This document shows positions 25,374 through 34,501 of a stretch of 64,000 nucleotides of DNA, piece by piece. This DNA comes from CAVQRC01 sp963715045 (GTDB taxonomy: Bacteria; Planctomycetota; Planctomycetia; Pirellulales; Lacipirellulaceae). Made by a program: the position numbers and the translations under genes. The first letter of the stretch is position 1, and the number at the start of each line of letters is the position of its first letter. The DNA is taken from positions 124,001 to 188,000 of the forward strand of contig CAVQRC010000009.1 in assembly GCA_963715045.1 (NCBI GenBank), given 5' to 3'. The notes under the pieces were generated by a model. It was given only the letters and a program-made list of their open reading frames with translations, was not told the DNA's origin and did no database searches.

Positions 25374-26735
25374 ATGAAGTTTTCTGAACTCGGCCTTGCC
25401 GAGCCCCTCCACCGCGCGACCGAAGCGGCTCGTTACGAGACCGCCACGCCGATCCAGGTGGCCGCGATCCCCGTGATCCTCGCCGGCCGTGACCTGGTCG
25501 GATCCGCCCAGACCGGCACCGGAAAGACGGCGGCCTTCACGCTGCCGATGCTCGACATTCTGTTCCGGTCGGTCCCGCCGCGATCCAAAAACACTCCGCC
25601 TCCGCAGGGCGAGAAGCGTCGGCGACACGGTGGTGGCACGCCGAATCCACGGAGCCTGCGGGCCCTGGTCCTGTCACCGACGCGAGAATTGGCTGCCCAG
25701 ATCGGCAAGAGCCTCGAAGTGTACGGCAAGTTCACGCCGTTGCGGCAGACGGTCGTCTTCGGCGGCGTTTCCCAACATGGCCAGGTGAAGGCCCTGCGTC
25801 ACGGCGTTGATTCGCTGGTCGCCACGCCAGGCCGCCTGCTCGATCTGATGGGTCAAGGTCACATCAATCTCTCCAAGATCGAAATTCTGGTCTTCGACGA
25901 AGCCGACCAGATGCTCGACATGGGCTTCCTGCCGGCACTCAAACGGATTGTTGCCGCGGTCCCGAAGCAGCGGCAGACGCTGATGTTCTCGGCGACGATG
26001 CCGCCGGAGATTCGTCGGCTTGCCGAGCAGTGGCTCATCGACCCGGCCACGGTCAATGTCACGCCGCCGGCCACACCGGCCGATCGGATCACGCAGTCGG
26101 TGCACTTGGTCGACAAGAAACGCAAGCCCGACCTGCTGGCGCATTTCCTCAGAGAGACGCCCTGGGTCCGGACGCTCGTCTTCAGCCGCACGAAGCACGG
26201 AGCCGACAAGATCGTCAAACATCTCCAACGCGAAGGCGTCCATGCCTCGGCGATTCACGGCAATAAGAGCCAGGGCGCCCGCACGCGAGCCCTGGCGCAG
26301 TTCAAGAGCAAGAACCCGCCCGTGCTCGTCGCCACAGACATCGCGGCCCGCGGATTGCAGATCGACAACGTCTCCCATGTCGTGAATTTCGATCTGCCCG
26401 AGACGCCTGAAACCTACGTTCACCGAATTGGCCGGACCGCCCGCGCCGGTGGCGAAGGCGTCGCAGTCTCGTTCTGTGCCGGCGATGAACACGGTCTGCT
26501 CCGGCAGATTGAACGGCTCACCAAGAGCACGATCGCCGTCGAACCGACGATCGCGGGGTTCGAACCGAAGACTCCGATCAGCACCTACCGCCCGGCTGGT
26601 AAGGGTCGGTCGCAGAGCGGTGGTAACCGTGGGGGGAGTAACGCCAGCCGCCCTCACGGCAAACCGCGACGCCCGAGAGCGGGCGATGCCCAGCCCGCCA
26701 AGCGCACCCGCCGTCGACGCGTCGCAGCCAAATAA
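25374..26735 (+). CDS. DEAD-box RNA helicase (RhlE-like)
   Basis: 453 residues. All helicase motifs are in place: Q motif (ATPIQVAAIP), I (AQTGTGKTAA), Ia (PTRELAAQI), Ib (TPGRLLD), II (DEAD), III (SAT), then the second RecA domain with ATDIAARGLQID and HRIGRTARAGGEG. The C-terminal tail of about 70 residues is Arg/Lys/Gly-rich (GKGRSQSGGNRGG..., KRTRRRRVAAK), suited to RNA binding, as in RhlE/CsdA-type proteins. It unwinds RNA duplexes in ribosome assembly or mRNA decay. It is monocistronic with a long leader; the gap to the convergent pectate lyase is filled with repeats. Confidence 0.92.
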   Translation: MKFSELGLAEPLHRATEAARYETATPIQVAAIPVILAGRDLVGSAQTGTGKTAAFTLPMLDILFRSVPPRSKNTPPPQGEKRRRHGGGTPNPRSLRALVLSPTRELAAQIGKSLEVYGKFTPLRQTVVFGGVSQHGQVKALRHGVDSLVATPGRLLDLMGQGHINLSKIEILVFDEADQMLDMGFLPALKRIVAAVPKQRQTLMFSATMPPEIRRLAEQWLIDPATVNVTPPATPADRITQSVHLVDKKRKPDLLAHFLRETPWVRTLVFSRTKHGADKIVKHLQREGVHASAIHGNKSQGARTRALAQFKSKNPPVLVATDIAARGLQIDNVSHVVNFDLPETPETYVHRIGRTARAGGEGVAVSFCAGDEHGLLRQIERLTKSTIAVEPTIAGFEPKTPISTYRPAGKGRSQSGGNRGGSNASRPHGKPRRPRAGDAQPAKRTRRRRVAAK

Positions 26736-26914
26736 TATGGAGTGCGGCAACTCGTTGCCGCTTTCATATCGTTGTGCTTCGCCCGGCAACGCGTCACGCG
26801 GCACCTCGAAAAGATCGACTCCCAAGGGCTGACCTCGGGGGACGCGGATCGCGTCGAGGCCTCCCTGGGAACGTTGGTTCTTGTGAAAGCGATGATGAAT
26901 CATCGCACTCCATA
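26736..26914. mobile_element. MITE-like element, copy 1
   Basis: About 179 bp beginning TATGGAGTGCGG and ending CGCACTCCATA, i.e. 11-bp terminal inverted repeats. Internal arms CCGCTTTC and GAAAGCG form a further inverted pair. A second copy follows after one or two bases. It contains no transposase; the open frames across it are a by-product of the repeat. Located directly after the helicase stop. Confidence 0.7.
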
Positions 26915-26915
26915 T

Positions 26916-27092
26916 GTGGAGTGCGGCAACTCGTTGCCGCTTTCCTATCGTTGGCTTGGCCCGGCAACGCGTCACGGGGTACCTCGAAAAGATCGACTTC
27001 CAAGGGCTGGCTTCGGGGGACGCGGATCGCGTCGAGGCCTCGGTTGGAACGTTGGTTCTTATGAAAGCGGTGATGAATCACCGCACTCCATA
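26916..27092. mobile_element. MITE-like element, copy 2
   Basis: About 177 bp, roughly 90 percent identical to copy 1 by eye, same orientation, ending CCGCACTCCATA so that the terminal repeat is 12 bp. Differences from copy 1 are scattered substitutions (for example GCTGACCTC versus GCTGGCTTC), which indicates the copies have diverged since duplication. Confidence 0.7.
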
Positions 27093-27146
27093 GCCCGGCT
27101 TTTCAGCAAACCGGTCTGGTTGCCGGGCGAGCCGTTTTGAAAGCCT

Positions 27147-28358
27147 TTACCTTGGCGACGTTGTCTCCGCCTCCAAAAGCCGGGCTTTGGGCCCCCGTTG
27201 CGCTTTCCACGCGGGGTACTCCTTCAGCACCCTTGCCGGCCACGTGCCGTACCAGGCGTAGCCGACCCGGCGTTCCAGGAGGACGTCGGCCAGGCGATCG
27301 ACTTTGATTCCGTCGCGATTGCAGAAGAACGGCCGGTTCCTGCCGATTTCGTAATACCGGGCCCAGATCGGCCGGGCCGTCGGGTCTTCGACGACCACGC
27401 GGTCGGTTCTGGCGGTGAAGCCCTCGAAGCGGACCGGTTCGATCGAGATGGTCTCGACCCGGATCCCCTCGAGTCGGGCAACCTCGAACCACGCTACGGC
27501 GGCATCCACGGCCGCGACGACCTCCGGTGACGGTTCTGGGAGGTCCATCAAGAACTGCACCACGCCCGTACTTTCCTGGGCCGTGATCGACGGCAGTTCG
27601 TAACTTCGCGCGGCGACTGGCTCGAATGTGTCGTGATCGTGCTGCTGGCACCACGCGGTCTTGCGGCCATCGACCACGATCTGGCAGGCCAGCGTCACGT
27701 CGATTGCCCGATCGAGTGCCGCGGAAAGCCGCGTACGGATCTCGCTCATCAAGCCAGGCGAATTCGTCGTCGCCCTCGCGGATCGTGAGCAGCAATCGCA
27801 TCACGCCGGACATGACGTCATCGTTGAACGTGATCGCGTCGACGTCGCTGCCCCGCCAACCTCCGCTGGACCGCTGCTCGTCGAGGATGTAGTGGAGTCC
27901 GCGCAGCGTTGCTTCCCGGTATCGCTCCAAGCCGGTAACGCGATAGACGCGGGCGAGGTACTCGATCTGCGGGTAGGTCGTGCGATTGTCGAACGTGCTT
28001 TTCGGGCGGCGGCCGGATTCGCGATTCTGTTCCGTCCCTGCGGCGGGAACGGCCAGCCAGTCGATGTTCTTGGGCCACCCTCCGTCGGGGTTCTGAAAGC
28101 GGAGGAGATTCTCCGCGATGTGCACGATCTGCCGCGACTGGTAGCGGTCGACCTGTTGATCGCGACCTTCTTTCATCTTCCAGTGTTTGATGCTGTCGGC
28201 GAACAGCGTGGTGTCGATCGATTCGTAGGTTCGCTGCATGGCTTCTCGGACGGCCGCAGAATCGTCGGCCTCGAGCGGTCTGTCCGGGGAAGATCAGCGG
28301 CGGAGAGCGACATGGCGAGAATCACCCAGTTCGGGAAGACGTTGCTGGATCGGTGCAT
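27147..28358 (-). pseudogene. Pectate lyase (PL10-like), frameshifted
   Basis: The conserved alpha/alpha-toroid begins with YESIDTTLFADSIKHWKMKEGRD, has FQNPDGGWPKNIDW and TFDNRTTYPQIEYLARVY, then is cut at about 27743 by a shift equal to one extra base. It resumes in the next frame as IRTRLSAALDRAIDVTLACQIVVDGRKTAWCQQHDHDTFEP and ends WYGTWPARVLKEYPAW. The catalytic Arg/Lys region and Asp are in both halves. A second shift near 28270 separates a signal-peptide-like frame (MHRSSNVFPNWVILAMSLSAADLP from 28358) from the lyase frame, whose own first ATG is 28239. It cleaves polygalacturonate outside the cytoplasm. The gene is disrupted as sequenced. Confidence 0.75.
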
Positions 28359-28558
28359 GTCGGAGTGCGGCAATTGCAGGGAGCAGCGGGTTGGCGCCGC
28401 GGAAATCCGCAGCTTGGCCGGGCCATTCTAGCGGCTGGCGTGGGGCGGCTCCAAGCAACTTTTCCTGGCCTTTCGGCAAGCATTGGGGGCTGGCGGCGAA
28501 GATACCAATGTGATATCACTTTGTAATCGTTTCTGATGAAACTCATGGAGTACTAGCG

Positions 28559-29515
28559 ATGATCCAAGAAAAGGTCTACGAGCCGCGTCCGGGATGGGGT
28601 CCGTTGGCAGGGTGTCTGATTCTCATCGTGGGCAACCCAATCCTGTTCGGGTTCGGGATCGCCGCGGTGACCGAGGGTATGGCCCTGGGCGGGGTGATGA
28701 TTCCGCTCGGCGTAATTGGATTCCTGGCCGGCATCGTGATGCTGTTCGGGTTTCAGAGCGTGCCGCCGAACAACGCCCGGGTGTTGCTCCTGTTTGGCGA
28801 CTACCGCGGCACGATCAAGCAATCGGGCTTCTACTGGGTCAATCCGTTTTTCTCGAAGAAGAAGATCTCACTGCGGGTGAGGAACTTCGAGACCGGGGCG
28901 GTGACGACGCCCGAGAAGAAGGACGCGGCAGGTACGGTCGTGCAGCAAAAGTCGCGATCGAGCGGCAAGCCCTCGAAGGTCAACGATCGGGACGGCAACC
29001 CGATCGAGATTTCGGCGGTGGTCGTGTGGCGGGTGGTGGAAACGGCCGAGGCGATGTTCGAGGTCGACGACTACGAAGACTTCGTGGCCGTGCAGAGCGA
29101 ATCGGCTTTGCGGAACCTGGCAAGTCGACACCCCTACGACAGCCACGACGAGGAGGTATCGCTGCGGGGGAACACGCCGACGGTCAGCAACCAGCTCCAG
29201 GAAGACATCCAGGAGCGGTTGCACAAAGCGGGCGTGGAAGTCATCGAGTCGCGAATCAGCCATCTGGCGTATGCCCCGGAGATCGCGGCGGCGATGCTGC
29301 AGCGGCAACAGGCCTCGGCCATCGTGGCCGCCCGCACGAAGATCGTGGAGGGAGCGGTGGGCATGGTGGAGATGGCCCTGGACCGGATCGCGGAAGGCGA
29401 AATCGTGGAACTCGACGACGAGCGGAAAGCCGCGATGGTTTCCAATCTGCTGGTCGTCTTGTGCAGCGATCGCCACACGCAACCGGTCGTCAATACGGGC
29501 AGTATTTATCACTAG
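28559..29515 (+). CDS. SPFH/Band 7 domain membrane protein
   Basis: 318 residues. Two N-terminal hydrophobic helices (GPLAGCLILIVGNPILFGFGI and GGVMIPLGVIGFLAGIVMLF) precede the SPFH domain: VPPNNARVLLLFGDYRGTIKQSGFYWVNPFFSKKKISLRVRNFETG, then a coiled-coil with AAAMLQRQQASAIVAARTKIVEGAVGMVEMAL. Family members form membrane-associated oligomers and modulate proteases or microdomains. It is followed 80 bp later by a short ribbon-helix-helix gene, and the two are probably co-transcribed. It is divergent from the pectate lyase gene. Confidence 0.88.
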   Translation: MIQEKVYEPRPGWGPLAGCLILIVGNPILFGFGIAAVTEGMALGGVMIPLGVIGFLAGIVMLFGFQSVPPNNARVLLLFGDYRGTIKQSGFYWVNPFFSKKKISLRVRNFETGAVTTPEKKDAAGTVVQQKSRSSGKPSKVNDRDGNPIEISAVVVWRVVETAEAMFEVDDYEDFVAVQSESALRNLASRHPYDSHDEEVSLRGNTPTVSNQLQEDIQERLHKAGVEVIESRISHLAYAPEIAAAMLQRQQASAIVAARTKIVEGAVGMVEMALDRIAEGEIVELDDERKAAMVSNLLVVLCSDRHTQPVVNTGSIYH

Positions 29516-29595
29516 TGGGGCAGGGGTCTCGGGGCAGGGGTCGGGGATCAGGACGCCGATTCCACCGGGCGCGGAGTTTGAGCACGAGGAGTTCA

Positions 29596-29787
29596 GTGGC
29601 GGATCGCAAGTCATTTCTGGTACGGATCGACCCGGCGATCCTGGAAGCGGTCCGCCGCTGGGCCGACGACGACCTGCGGAGCGTGAACGCTCAGATTGAA
29701 TTCATGCTTCGGCGGGCACTCCGGGAGGCCGGGCGTCTGCCGCGGGAGCAGAAGAAGAAGGTCGCGGCGGCCCAAGCGAGAGGGTGA
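29596..29787 (+). CDS. Arc-type ribbon-helix-helix protein
   Basis: 63 residues. Start is GTG with a GAGGAG ribosome-binding site six bases upstream. FLVRIDPAILEAVRRWADDDLRSVNAQIEFMLRRALREAGRLP has the beta strand (FLVRIDP), helix A and the conserved RSVNAQIE-L helix B of the MetJ/Arc family. It is a probable dimeric repressor or companion of the SPFH protein; this SPFH-Arc pair recurs in bacteria. The basic tail KKKVAAAQARG is typical. A hairpin terminator follows. Confidence 0.8.
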   Translation: MADRKSFLVRIDPAILEAVRRWADDDLRSVNAQIEFMLRRALREAGRLPREQKKKVAAAQARG

Positions 29788-30096
29788 CGGCTAAAGCCCG
29801 GCATTTGGAAGTGGTAGATGCCGGGAGACTCAAAGTCGGCCCCGCGTTCTTTGTTGCGGTGGAGGAGTGGTGCCTCAGAATGCCGGGCTTTTTTCGCAGC
29901 GGATACGACGGCGGGGTTCCGGTGTTGGTTGGTGCCGTGACGTCGCTGGCTGATGTTGAGATCGACGGGCGGTGGCAGGGCGAGAAGCCCGGCTTCGCGC
30001 GTGGCGGGTTGGAAGCGGGCAGCTAGCGGAAGAAGCCGGGCTTCGGGGCGAGGAAAACTAGACAAATCGAGCGGAGTCGCGCATCGTTACCTTTCG
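29788..30096 (+). other. Intergenic region rich in GCCCGGC hairpins
   Basis: 309 bp without a gene. It holds the terminator below, then GAAGCCCGGCTTC near 29989-30001 and GAAGCCGGGCTTC near 30030-30042, each a 13-base palindrome. Similar AAGCCCGG words occur near 27093 and 27178 flanking the pectate lyase end. Confidence 0.55.
29793..29893 (+). terminator. Long-range hairpin terminator
   Basis: AAAGCCCGGCATT (29793-29805) pairs with AATGCCGGGCTTT (29879-29891), followed by further T residues. An inner ATGCCGGG (29818-29825) can pair alternatively with the first arm. Placed right after the Arc-like gene, it fits an intrinsic terminator. Confidence 0.5.
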
Positions 30097-30664
30097 ATGG
30101 GATCTCCGGCCGATTTTTCCGAACGCGTTCGTGAAGCTGCCGAACGCATGGCAGAGAGTGGCGTTGCCGCTCTGGGTGGCCTGTTTGATCTGACGGGTCA
30201 GAGACTCGTTCGCTACGCCACGACGGTCTGCAGGAAATCAGCATGATGCCGAGGATGCGGTTCAGGCCGCACTCGCGAAGGTCGCGGCACAACCCGAACT
30301 TCTGTGTGGCGTCGATCGTCCGTGGTCGTATTTGTTGCGAATGGTCCGCAACGAGGCGCTGCTGACCGCCCGCCGAGGTCGCCGTTACTCGTTCCTGGCT
30401 GATTTGTCCGATCTACTGACGCGTTGTCCGGTTGACGAGCTCGACCAACAAGACACCTATCGTGCCGTCTGGTCGGCCCTGCGGGGCCTGCCGACTGCCC
30501 AGGCCGAAGTCGTCGTGCTCAAGATCTGGGAGGAGATGACGTTCGCCCAGATTGGCGAGGTCCTCGAAGTCAGCCCCGATACGGCAGCGAGCCGCTATCG
30601 ATATGCGATCAAGCGGCTGTCGCGAAGCCTCGCCATCCGGCACGGGGAGGTAACCCATGGCTAG
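30097..30664 (+). pseudogene. ECF-type sigma factor, frameshifted
   Basis: From ATG 30097: MGSPADFSERVREAAERMAESGVAALGGLFDLTGQRLVRYATTVCR, then the homologous frame continues NQHDAEDAVQAALAKVAAQPELL...RPWSYLLRMVRNEAL, the region 2 core, after dropping one A from the AAA at 30235-30237. Region 4 (LRGLPTAQAEVVVLKIWEEMTFAQIGEVLEVSPDTAASRYRYAIKRL) is intact to the stop at 30664. It is the first gene of the pseudopilus-like operon and would direct its transcription. The next gene begins 8 bases before its stop. Only the second frame has its own ATG (30332), giving a truncated protein. Confidence 0.75.
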
Positions 30665-31080
30665 GGGCGATCTTCCCGCCGAAGACCTCCGGCAGCTCGA
30701 AGCCGTGATCCGCCGAGCCGGGCGATGGGTGCAACCGTCGGAGGACCTCCGGCCGAAGGTCCTCGAGGCGGCCCGCGAGCGGACCGTCCGGACGCGGAGC
30801 ACGGCGAAGGCTGTTCGCCACGGCGGCAGCGATTCTCGTTGCTGTGGCCGCGAGCCTTTCAGGGCACTGGTTGGTCGCAAATTCCGGGCGACAACCGTGG
30901 GGCTACCTGGCCGCGGTCGAAATCCAGCGAAGTGCGGTGCAGCGTTCCTTGGCGATCCGTGTCGATCCGATCTGGGCCTTGATCGACGTGTTTCGCGAAC
31001 AGCGACACGATCAGGCCATGCGACTCGCCCGCGGAAGTCGAGAAGTGATTCGTCGCTTTCGTCTCCCTTGCAGAGACTGA
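30657..31080 (+). pseudogene. Putative membrane regulator (anti-sigma position), frameshifted
   Basis: ATG 30657 overlaps the sigma gene by 8 bases. The first part, LPAEDLRQLEAVIRRAGRWVQPSEDLRPKVLEAARERTVR, resembles the cytosolic helix of membrane regulators next to sigma factors. After a shift of one extra base around 30800-30812, a hydrophobic helix (FATAAAILVAVAASLSGHWLV) and a periplasmic stretch (GYLAAVEIQRSAVQRSLAIRVDPIWALIDVFREQRHDQAMRLA) follow to TGA 31080. Its place suggests an anti-sigma factor, but there is no recognisable anti-sigma motif (no zinc ZAS motif). Call is by context. Confidence 0.5.
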
Positions 31081-31134
31081 GGTTCTTGGACAGGTTCTTA
31101 GACGAATCGGGATGCGATTGCGCATCAGGAGGGT

Positions 31135-32111
31135 ATGGATGCTGCCGCACTTGATCGCTTTCTGGCTCTGAATCGTCACCTCGAGGCGGTCGCTGCGGCC
31201 GGTGTGCCGCTGGCCTTGGAAGGTGAAGACGCAGTTCGACGTTACGATGCCCGCGTCGCGATCGAGATGGGGCGGGGGCGAACCCTGGCGGCGGCCGTGG
31301 CCAGTAATCCGGAGCTGCCGCCGCGGTATCGTTCGGCCATGCTGGCATATTCTGCGAGTGAGAGATGCGACCGCCGCCTTGACCGCTCTCGACACGGACG
31401 TCGCTGATGATGAGTCGCGGTCGATCTGGTCGTGGTCCGCGGTGATTCCGCTGATCGTCCTGGCGGTTCTGGCGACGTTCGCGGGCGTCTATTACGCGTG
31501 GTTTGTCTGGCCGGCGTTTACGTCGTTCTATCGCCAACTCGCCTTCGAGCCACCCTGGGGCGGGCGTGTGCTGTGGCTGCCGGTGGGAGCGTTCATCACC
31601 GTCACGCTGGTGCTGGTGCTGCTGTGGCGATTACGTCGACCTGCCGCGTCGCGACCGCGGCACGCTCCATCGCGAACAAGACTCGTCTCGGTCCGCGCGG
31701 TTTGCCGATTTACTTGCCCGGCTTCTCGCCGATGGCGTCCCGCCCGCCGATGCAATCGAGTTGGTAGGTCAGGCGGTCGGCGACAAGCAACTCGGAGCCG
31801 CCGCGGCGACGCTCGGTGCGGCGTATCGAAGTGGTGAGAGCCTCGAATCAGAAGGGAGTGAGGTTGCCTCGTTGCCGCCCTTGCTGCGATGGGCATTGAC
31901 CCGGAATTGCGATCCGGCTCCCGCTCCGCTCGCCGCCGAGCTGCGCTTCATTGCCGATTTCTACCGCCGCTCGGCCGGATATGCCGCGCGTCGCTGGCGA
32001 ATCGCGGTCCCCGCGGTACTCACCGCGTTGCTCGGTGGCGCGATCGTTTTGACCTACGGATTGCTCGTGTTTACGCCCATCGTTGATTTGCTCAAAGACC
32101 TTGCGAGATAA
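31135..32111 (+). pseudogene. Type II secretion system F (GspF/PilC)-like protein 1, two frameshifts
   Basis: ATG 31135 with an excellent AGGAGG site. FLALNRHLEAVAAAGVPLALEG starts the first cytoplasmic helical bundle. A shift near 31351 (TATTCTG) leads to LRVRDATAALTAL and two membrane helices (VIPLIVLAVLATFAGVYYAW; LWLPVGAFITVTLVLVLL). A second shift at about 31630 leads to the second bundle FADLLARLLADGVPPADAIELVGQAVGD and a final helix (AVPAVLTALLGGAIVLTYGLL). Both shifts equal one extra base. Joined, the three parts make a full-length, two-repeat GspF fold. This is the platform protein of type II secretion/type IV pilus machines. Confidence 0.78.
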
Positions 32112-32212
32112 GCAAGAGCGGCTTTCAGAACCCGGTTTCAGGCCTCCCACGGCCGGGAAACACGGTGGCTGAAATCACGTTTTGCAACGGCTTCAACGAG
32201 TCACCTGGCCTG

Positions 32213-33346
32213 ATGTCCGAACACGACCAGCAAGCCGCCGAGCCCGATCCGACGCTGAGCGAATACGTCGCCCGCGTCGACAGGATGCTCGAGGATCGCG
32301 CGACACTGATGCCGGCGGTGGCGGCGTTCGCAGAGGAGCTGCCTGAAAGCAGCTATCGCCGCAAACTTCAGGCACTGGTCGCGAAATTGGAAGAGGGAAC
32401 GACGGCTGAGGCGCTGTGCCGCTCGCGTGATACGGCCGCGACGTTGCTCCCACTCGTGGCGAGGCCGACCTTCCCGCTCCGAGCGGGCGGACGATTGCAC
32501 GAGTTGTTCGTTGAGGCGGCTCGTGAGAGCGAGTTGCGGCGTGAGCGGCTGCGAGTGATGCTCTATCCCAGCGTCGTGCTGATCCTCGCCCTCGCCGTGC
32601 TCGTATTCTTGAGCATCGTCGTGGTGCCGGTGTTCGATGACATCTTCTCTTCCTTCGGTCTGGAGTTACCGGGGTTCACCCAAGTCCTGTTGCAGATTTC
32701 CAACTCGATCAGGTCCTCTCCGATTCTCATTCCGGTCACGTTTCTCGCCTTCTGCGTGGCGGTCACCCTGGTGGGGCGACTGCTGTGGCGAAGGTGGACG
32801 CCACGACTGGGAGCCTGGGGAAGCGGTGGCCTGAAGAATCTCATCGACACCGCCGGGTTCACGCAGCGATTGTCCGAGGGACTCGCGGCAGGGCTGTCGT
32901 TGCCGGCAACCCTTCGCATTGCGGGAGAGTTCGATGACCGTGAGTGGATCCGCATCGCGGCACAGCGACTGGCCGACGATGCGGCGGCGGGAAACCACCC
33001 GCTGACCGAGTCGCCTGCACGGTGGGCGTTCCCTGCCACGGTGGTCTACGTGATTGCGCAGTTGGATCCGCTGCCTGCGGAACGACAACCGGCGGGCGAG
33101 TTGCTGCCCGAAGATGCCGCGGAGCCAGGTGAACTTCAAACCAACTCCTCGGCCGCCGTGGCGACCGTGATCGCGTTGCTTGACGCCCTGGCCGATGCTT
33201 ATCGCGAACGGGTCCGGCAACGATTCGATCGGTCCTCCGGCCTGGTGGCTCCGTTTGCGATGATTTCGGTGGGTCTGGTCGTGGGCTGCGTGCTGCTCGC
33301 GTTGCTCCTGCCGCTGGCTCGGCTGTTCGGTGGATTGATCGGATGA
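32213..33346 (+). CDS. GspF/PilC-like membrane protein 2
   Basis: 377 residues from ATG 32213; a GTG at 32165 would add 16 residues. It has the duplicated GspF layout: bundle one (LSEYVARVDRMLEDRATLMPAVAAFAEEL), helix pair (VMLYPSVVLILALAVLVFLSIVVVPVFDDIFSSFGLELPGFTQVLLQISN), bundle two (GFTQRLSEGLAAGLSLPATLRIAG), and the end FAMISVGLVVGCVLLALLLPLARLFGG. The VVPVFDDIFSSFGLELPGFT segment is the GspF hallmark. It is the only GspF-like gene here that is intact. It follows gene 1 after 101 bp and precedes gene 3 at 12 bp. Confidence 0.85.
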   Translation: MSEHDQQAAEPDPTLSEYVARVDRMLEDRATLMPAVAAFAEELPESSYRRKLQALVAKLEEGTTAEALCRSRDTAATLLPLVARPTFPLRAGGRLHELFVEAARESELRRERLRVMLYPSVVLILALAVLVFLSIVVVPVFDDIFSSFGLELPGFTQVLLQISNSIRSSPILIPVTFLAFCVAVTLVGRLLWRRWTPRLGAWGSGGLKNLIDTAGFTQRLSEGLAAGLSLPATLRIAGEFDDREWIRIAAQRLADDAAAGNHPLTESPARWAFPATVVYVIAQLDPLPAERQPAGELLPEDAAEPGELQTNSSAAVATVIALLDALADAYRERVRQRFDRSSGLVAPFAMISVGLVVGCVLLALLLPLARLFGGLIG

Positions 33347-33365
33347 GGGGGCGAACGCATGGCCG

Positions 33366-34499
33366 GTGAATGGTTTCCGACATTTGGCAAGTTGCTCAAG
33401 AAACTGCCAGAAATGGAATGTGACTGCGTCGTCGCCCTGGCGGATCGGGCCTTGGTGGGGTGGCGATTCGTGGTCGGCCAGGCAGCGGACGCTGCTGAGG
33501 ATGCTGGCGGTCGCGACGAGAGAGCGGACACCGTCAGGGCCGCTGATCGCCGCCTTGGCGACCGATCATCGCGGCCGCTACCGCCGCCAGCTGCGAAAGC
33601 TCGGGCAGCGGCTCACCGGTGGTACCCCGCTCGCCGATGCGGTCGAACAAACTCCCCACACGCTCGCACTCGACGCCACGCTCGCCGTGCGATGCGGAGC
33701 GCAACTGGGAATGCTGCCCGCCACACTCGCGTCGTGGGTCGAGCGTGACACCTTCCGCCGCTGGGAGAATGAGGCCAAGGCTCGGCGGATGATCGGCTAC
33801 TTCGCGGCGATTGGGCTCATCGGCACGCTTATCGTGTGGTGGCTCACCATCAAAATCGTGCCGGAGTTGCAGCACATCACGGTCGATTTTCAGGTGCCGG
33901 CTCCGGGGCCGCTGCGGTGGTTCATCGGGTTGAGCAATGCCGTTTCCCAGTACTGGTGGTTGCTGCTGGCGGCCGCTGTGGCGGCGGGTTGGCTGCTGAC
34001 CACGCACTCGGGGTGGCGGTACTTCGAGCGCGTGTGGTTGTCGCGGTTCTCACGCGTGGCTGCCGAGTGCCGGGGTGCGGATGTGATGAGCCTGCTCGCC
34101 ATCGCTGGCCAGAACGGTCGGCCGTTTTCCGCCGTGTTGTCGACGCTGGCCCGCTACCACTACGACCGCGGCATCCGTGCCCGGTTGCTGCTGGTTCGCA
34201 ACGAGATTGAACAGGGTGCAGAGATCTGGGACGCGATGGCCGCAGCGGACCTGATGACGCGGGCCGAATCGCAGGCGGTCGCGGCTGCTCCCGATGCGGC
34301 GGCCAGAATCTGGACGCTCGAGCGGCTCGCCCGGCTGCGAAGGGAGCGATCCGCGGCTCGTGTCGCCGCGACGCTCAATCTCGTGCAGCCGGCAGTCATC
34401 CTGTGTCTGGCCGCCGGCGTGCTCCTGGTCGCCCTGGCAGTCCTGACTCCGCTGATTCAAATGATCGATTCCAATCTTGTGGTTCCCTCGGCAGGTTGA
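33366..34499 (+). CDS. GspF/PilC-like membrane protein 3 (N-terminus uncertain)
   Basis: The open frame begins with a GTG at 33366, but a better start (ATG 33359, GAGGGGGC upstream) lies one frame behind, with a likely one-base shift near 33480. The body has the GspF layout: TLLRMLAVATRERTPSGPLIAALATDHRGRYRRQLRKLGQRLTGGTPLADAVEQTPHTL, helices YFAAIGLIGTLIVWWLTIKIVPELQ and YWWLLLAAAVAAGWLL, second bundle SLLAIAGQNGRPFSAVLSTLARYHYD, and a final helix AVILCLAAGVLLVALAVLTPLIQM. It is a third, divergent platform paralogue in tandem; one per machine is usual. The next gene starts 2 bp after its stop. Confidence 0.7.
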   Translation: MNGFRHLASCSRNCQKWNVTASSPWRIGPWWGGDSWSARQRTLLRMLAVATRERTPSGPLIAALATDHRGRYRRQLRKLGQRLTGGTPLADAVEQTPHTLALDATLAVRCGAQLGMLPATLASWVERDTFRRWENEAKARRMIGYFAAIGLIGTLIVWWLTIKIVPELQHITVDFQVPAPGPLRWFIGLSNAVSQYWWLLLAAAVAAGWLLTTHSGWRYFERVWLSRFSRVAAECRGADVMSLLAIAGQNGRPFSAVLSTLARYHYDRGIRARLLLVRNEIEQGAEIWDAMAAADLMTRAESQAVAAAPDAAARIWTLERLARLRRERSAARVAATLNLVQPAVILCLAAGVLLVALAVLTPLIQMIDSNLVVPSAG

Positions 34500-34501
34500 T
34501 C

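Noticed and set aside
26742..27140. Small proteins in both strands of the MITE-like repeats
   Set aside because: Same peptide duplicates with the repeat, on both strands; explained by the repeat.
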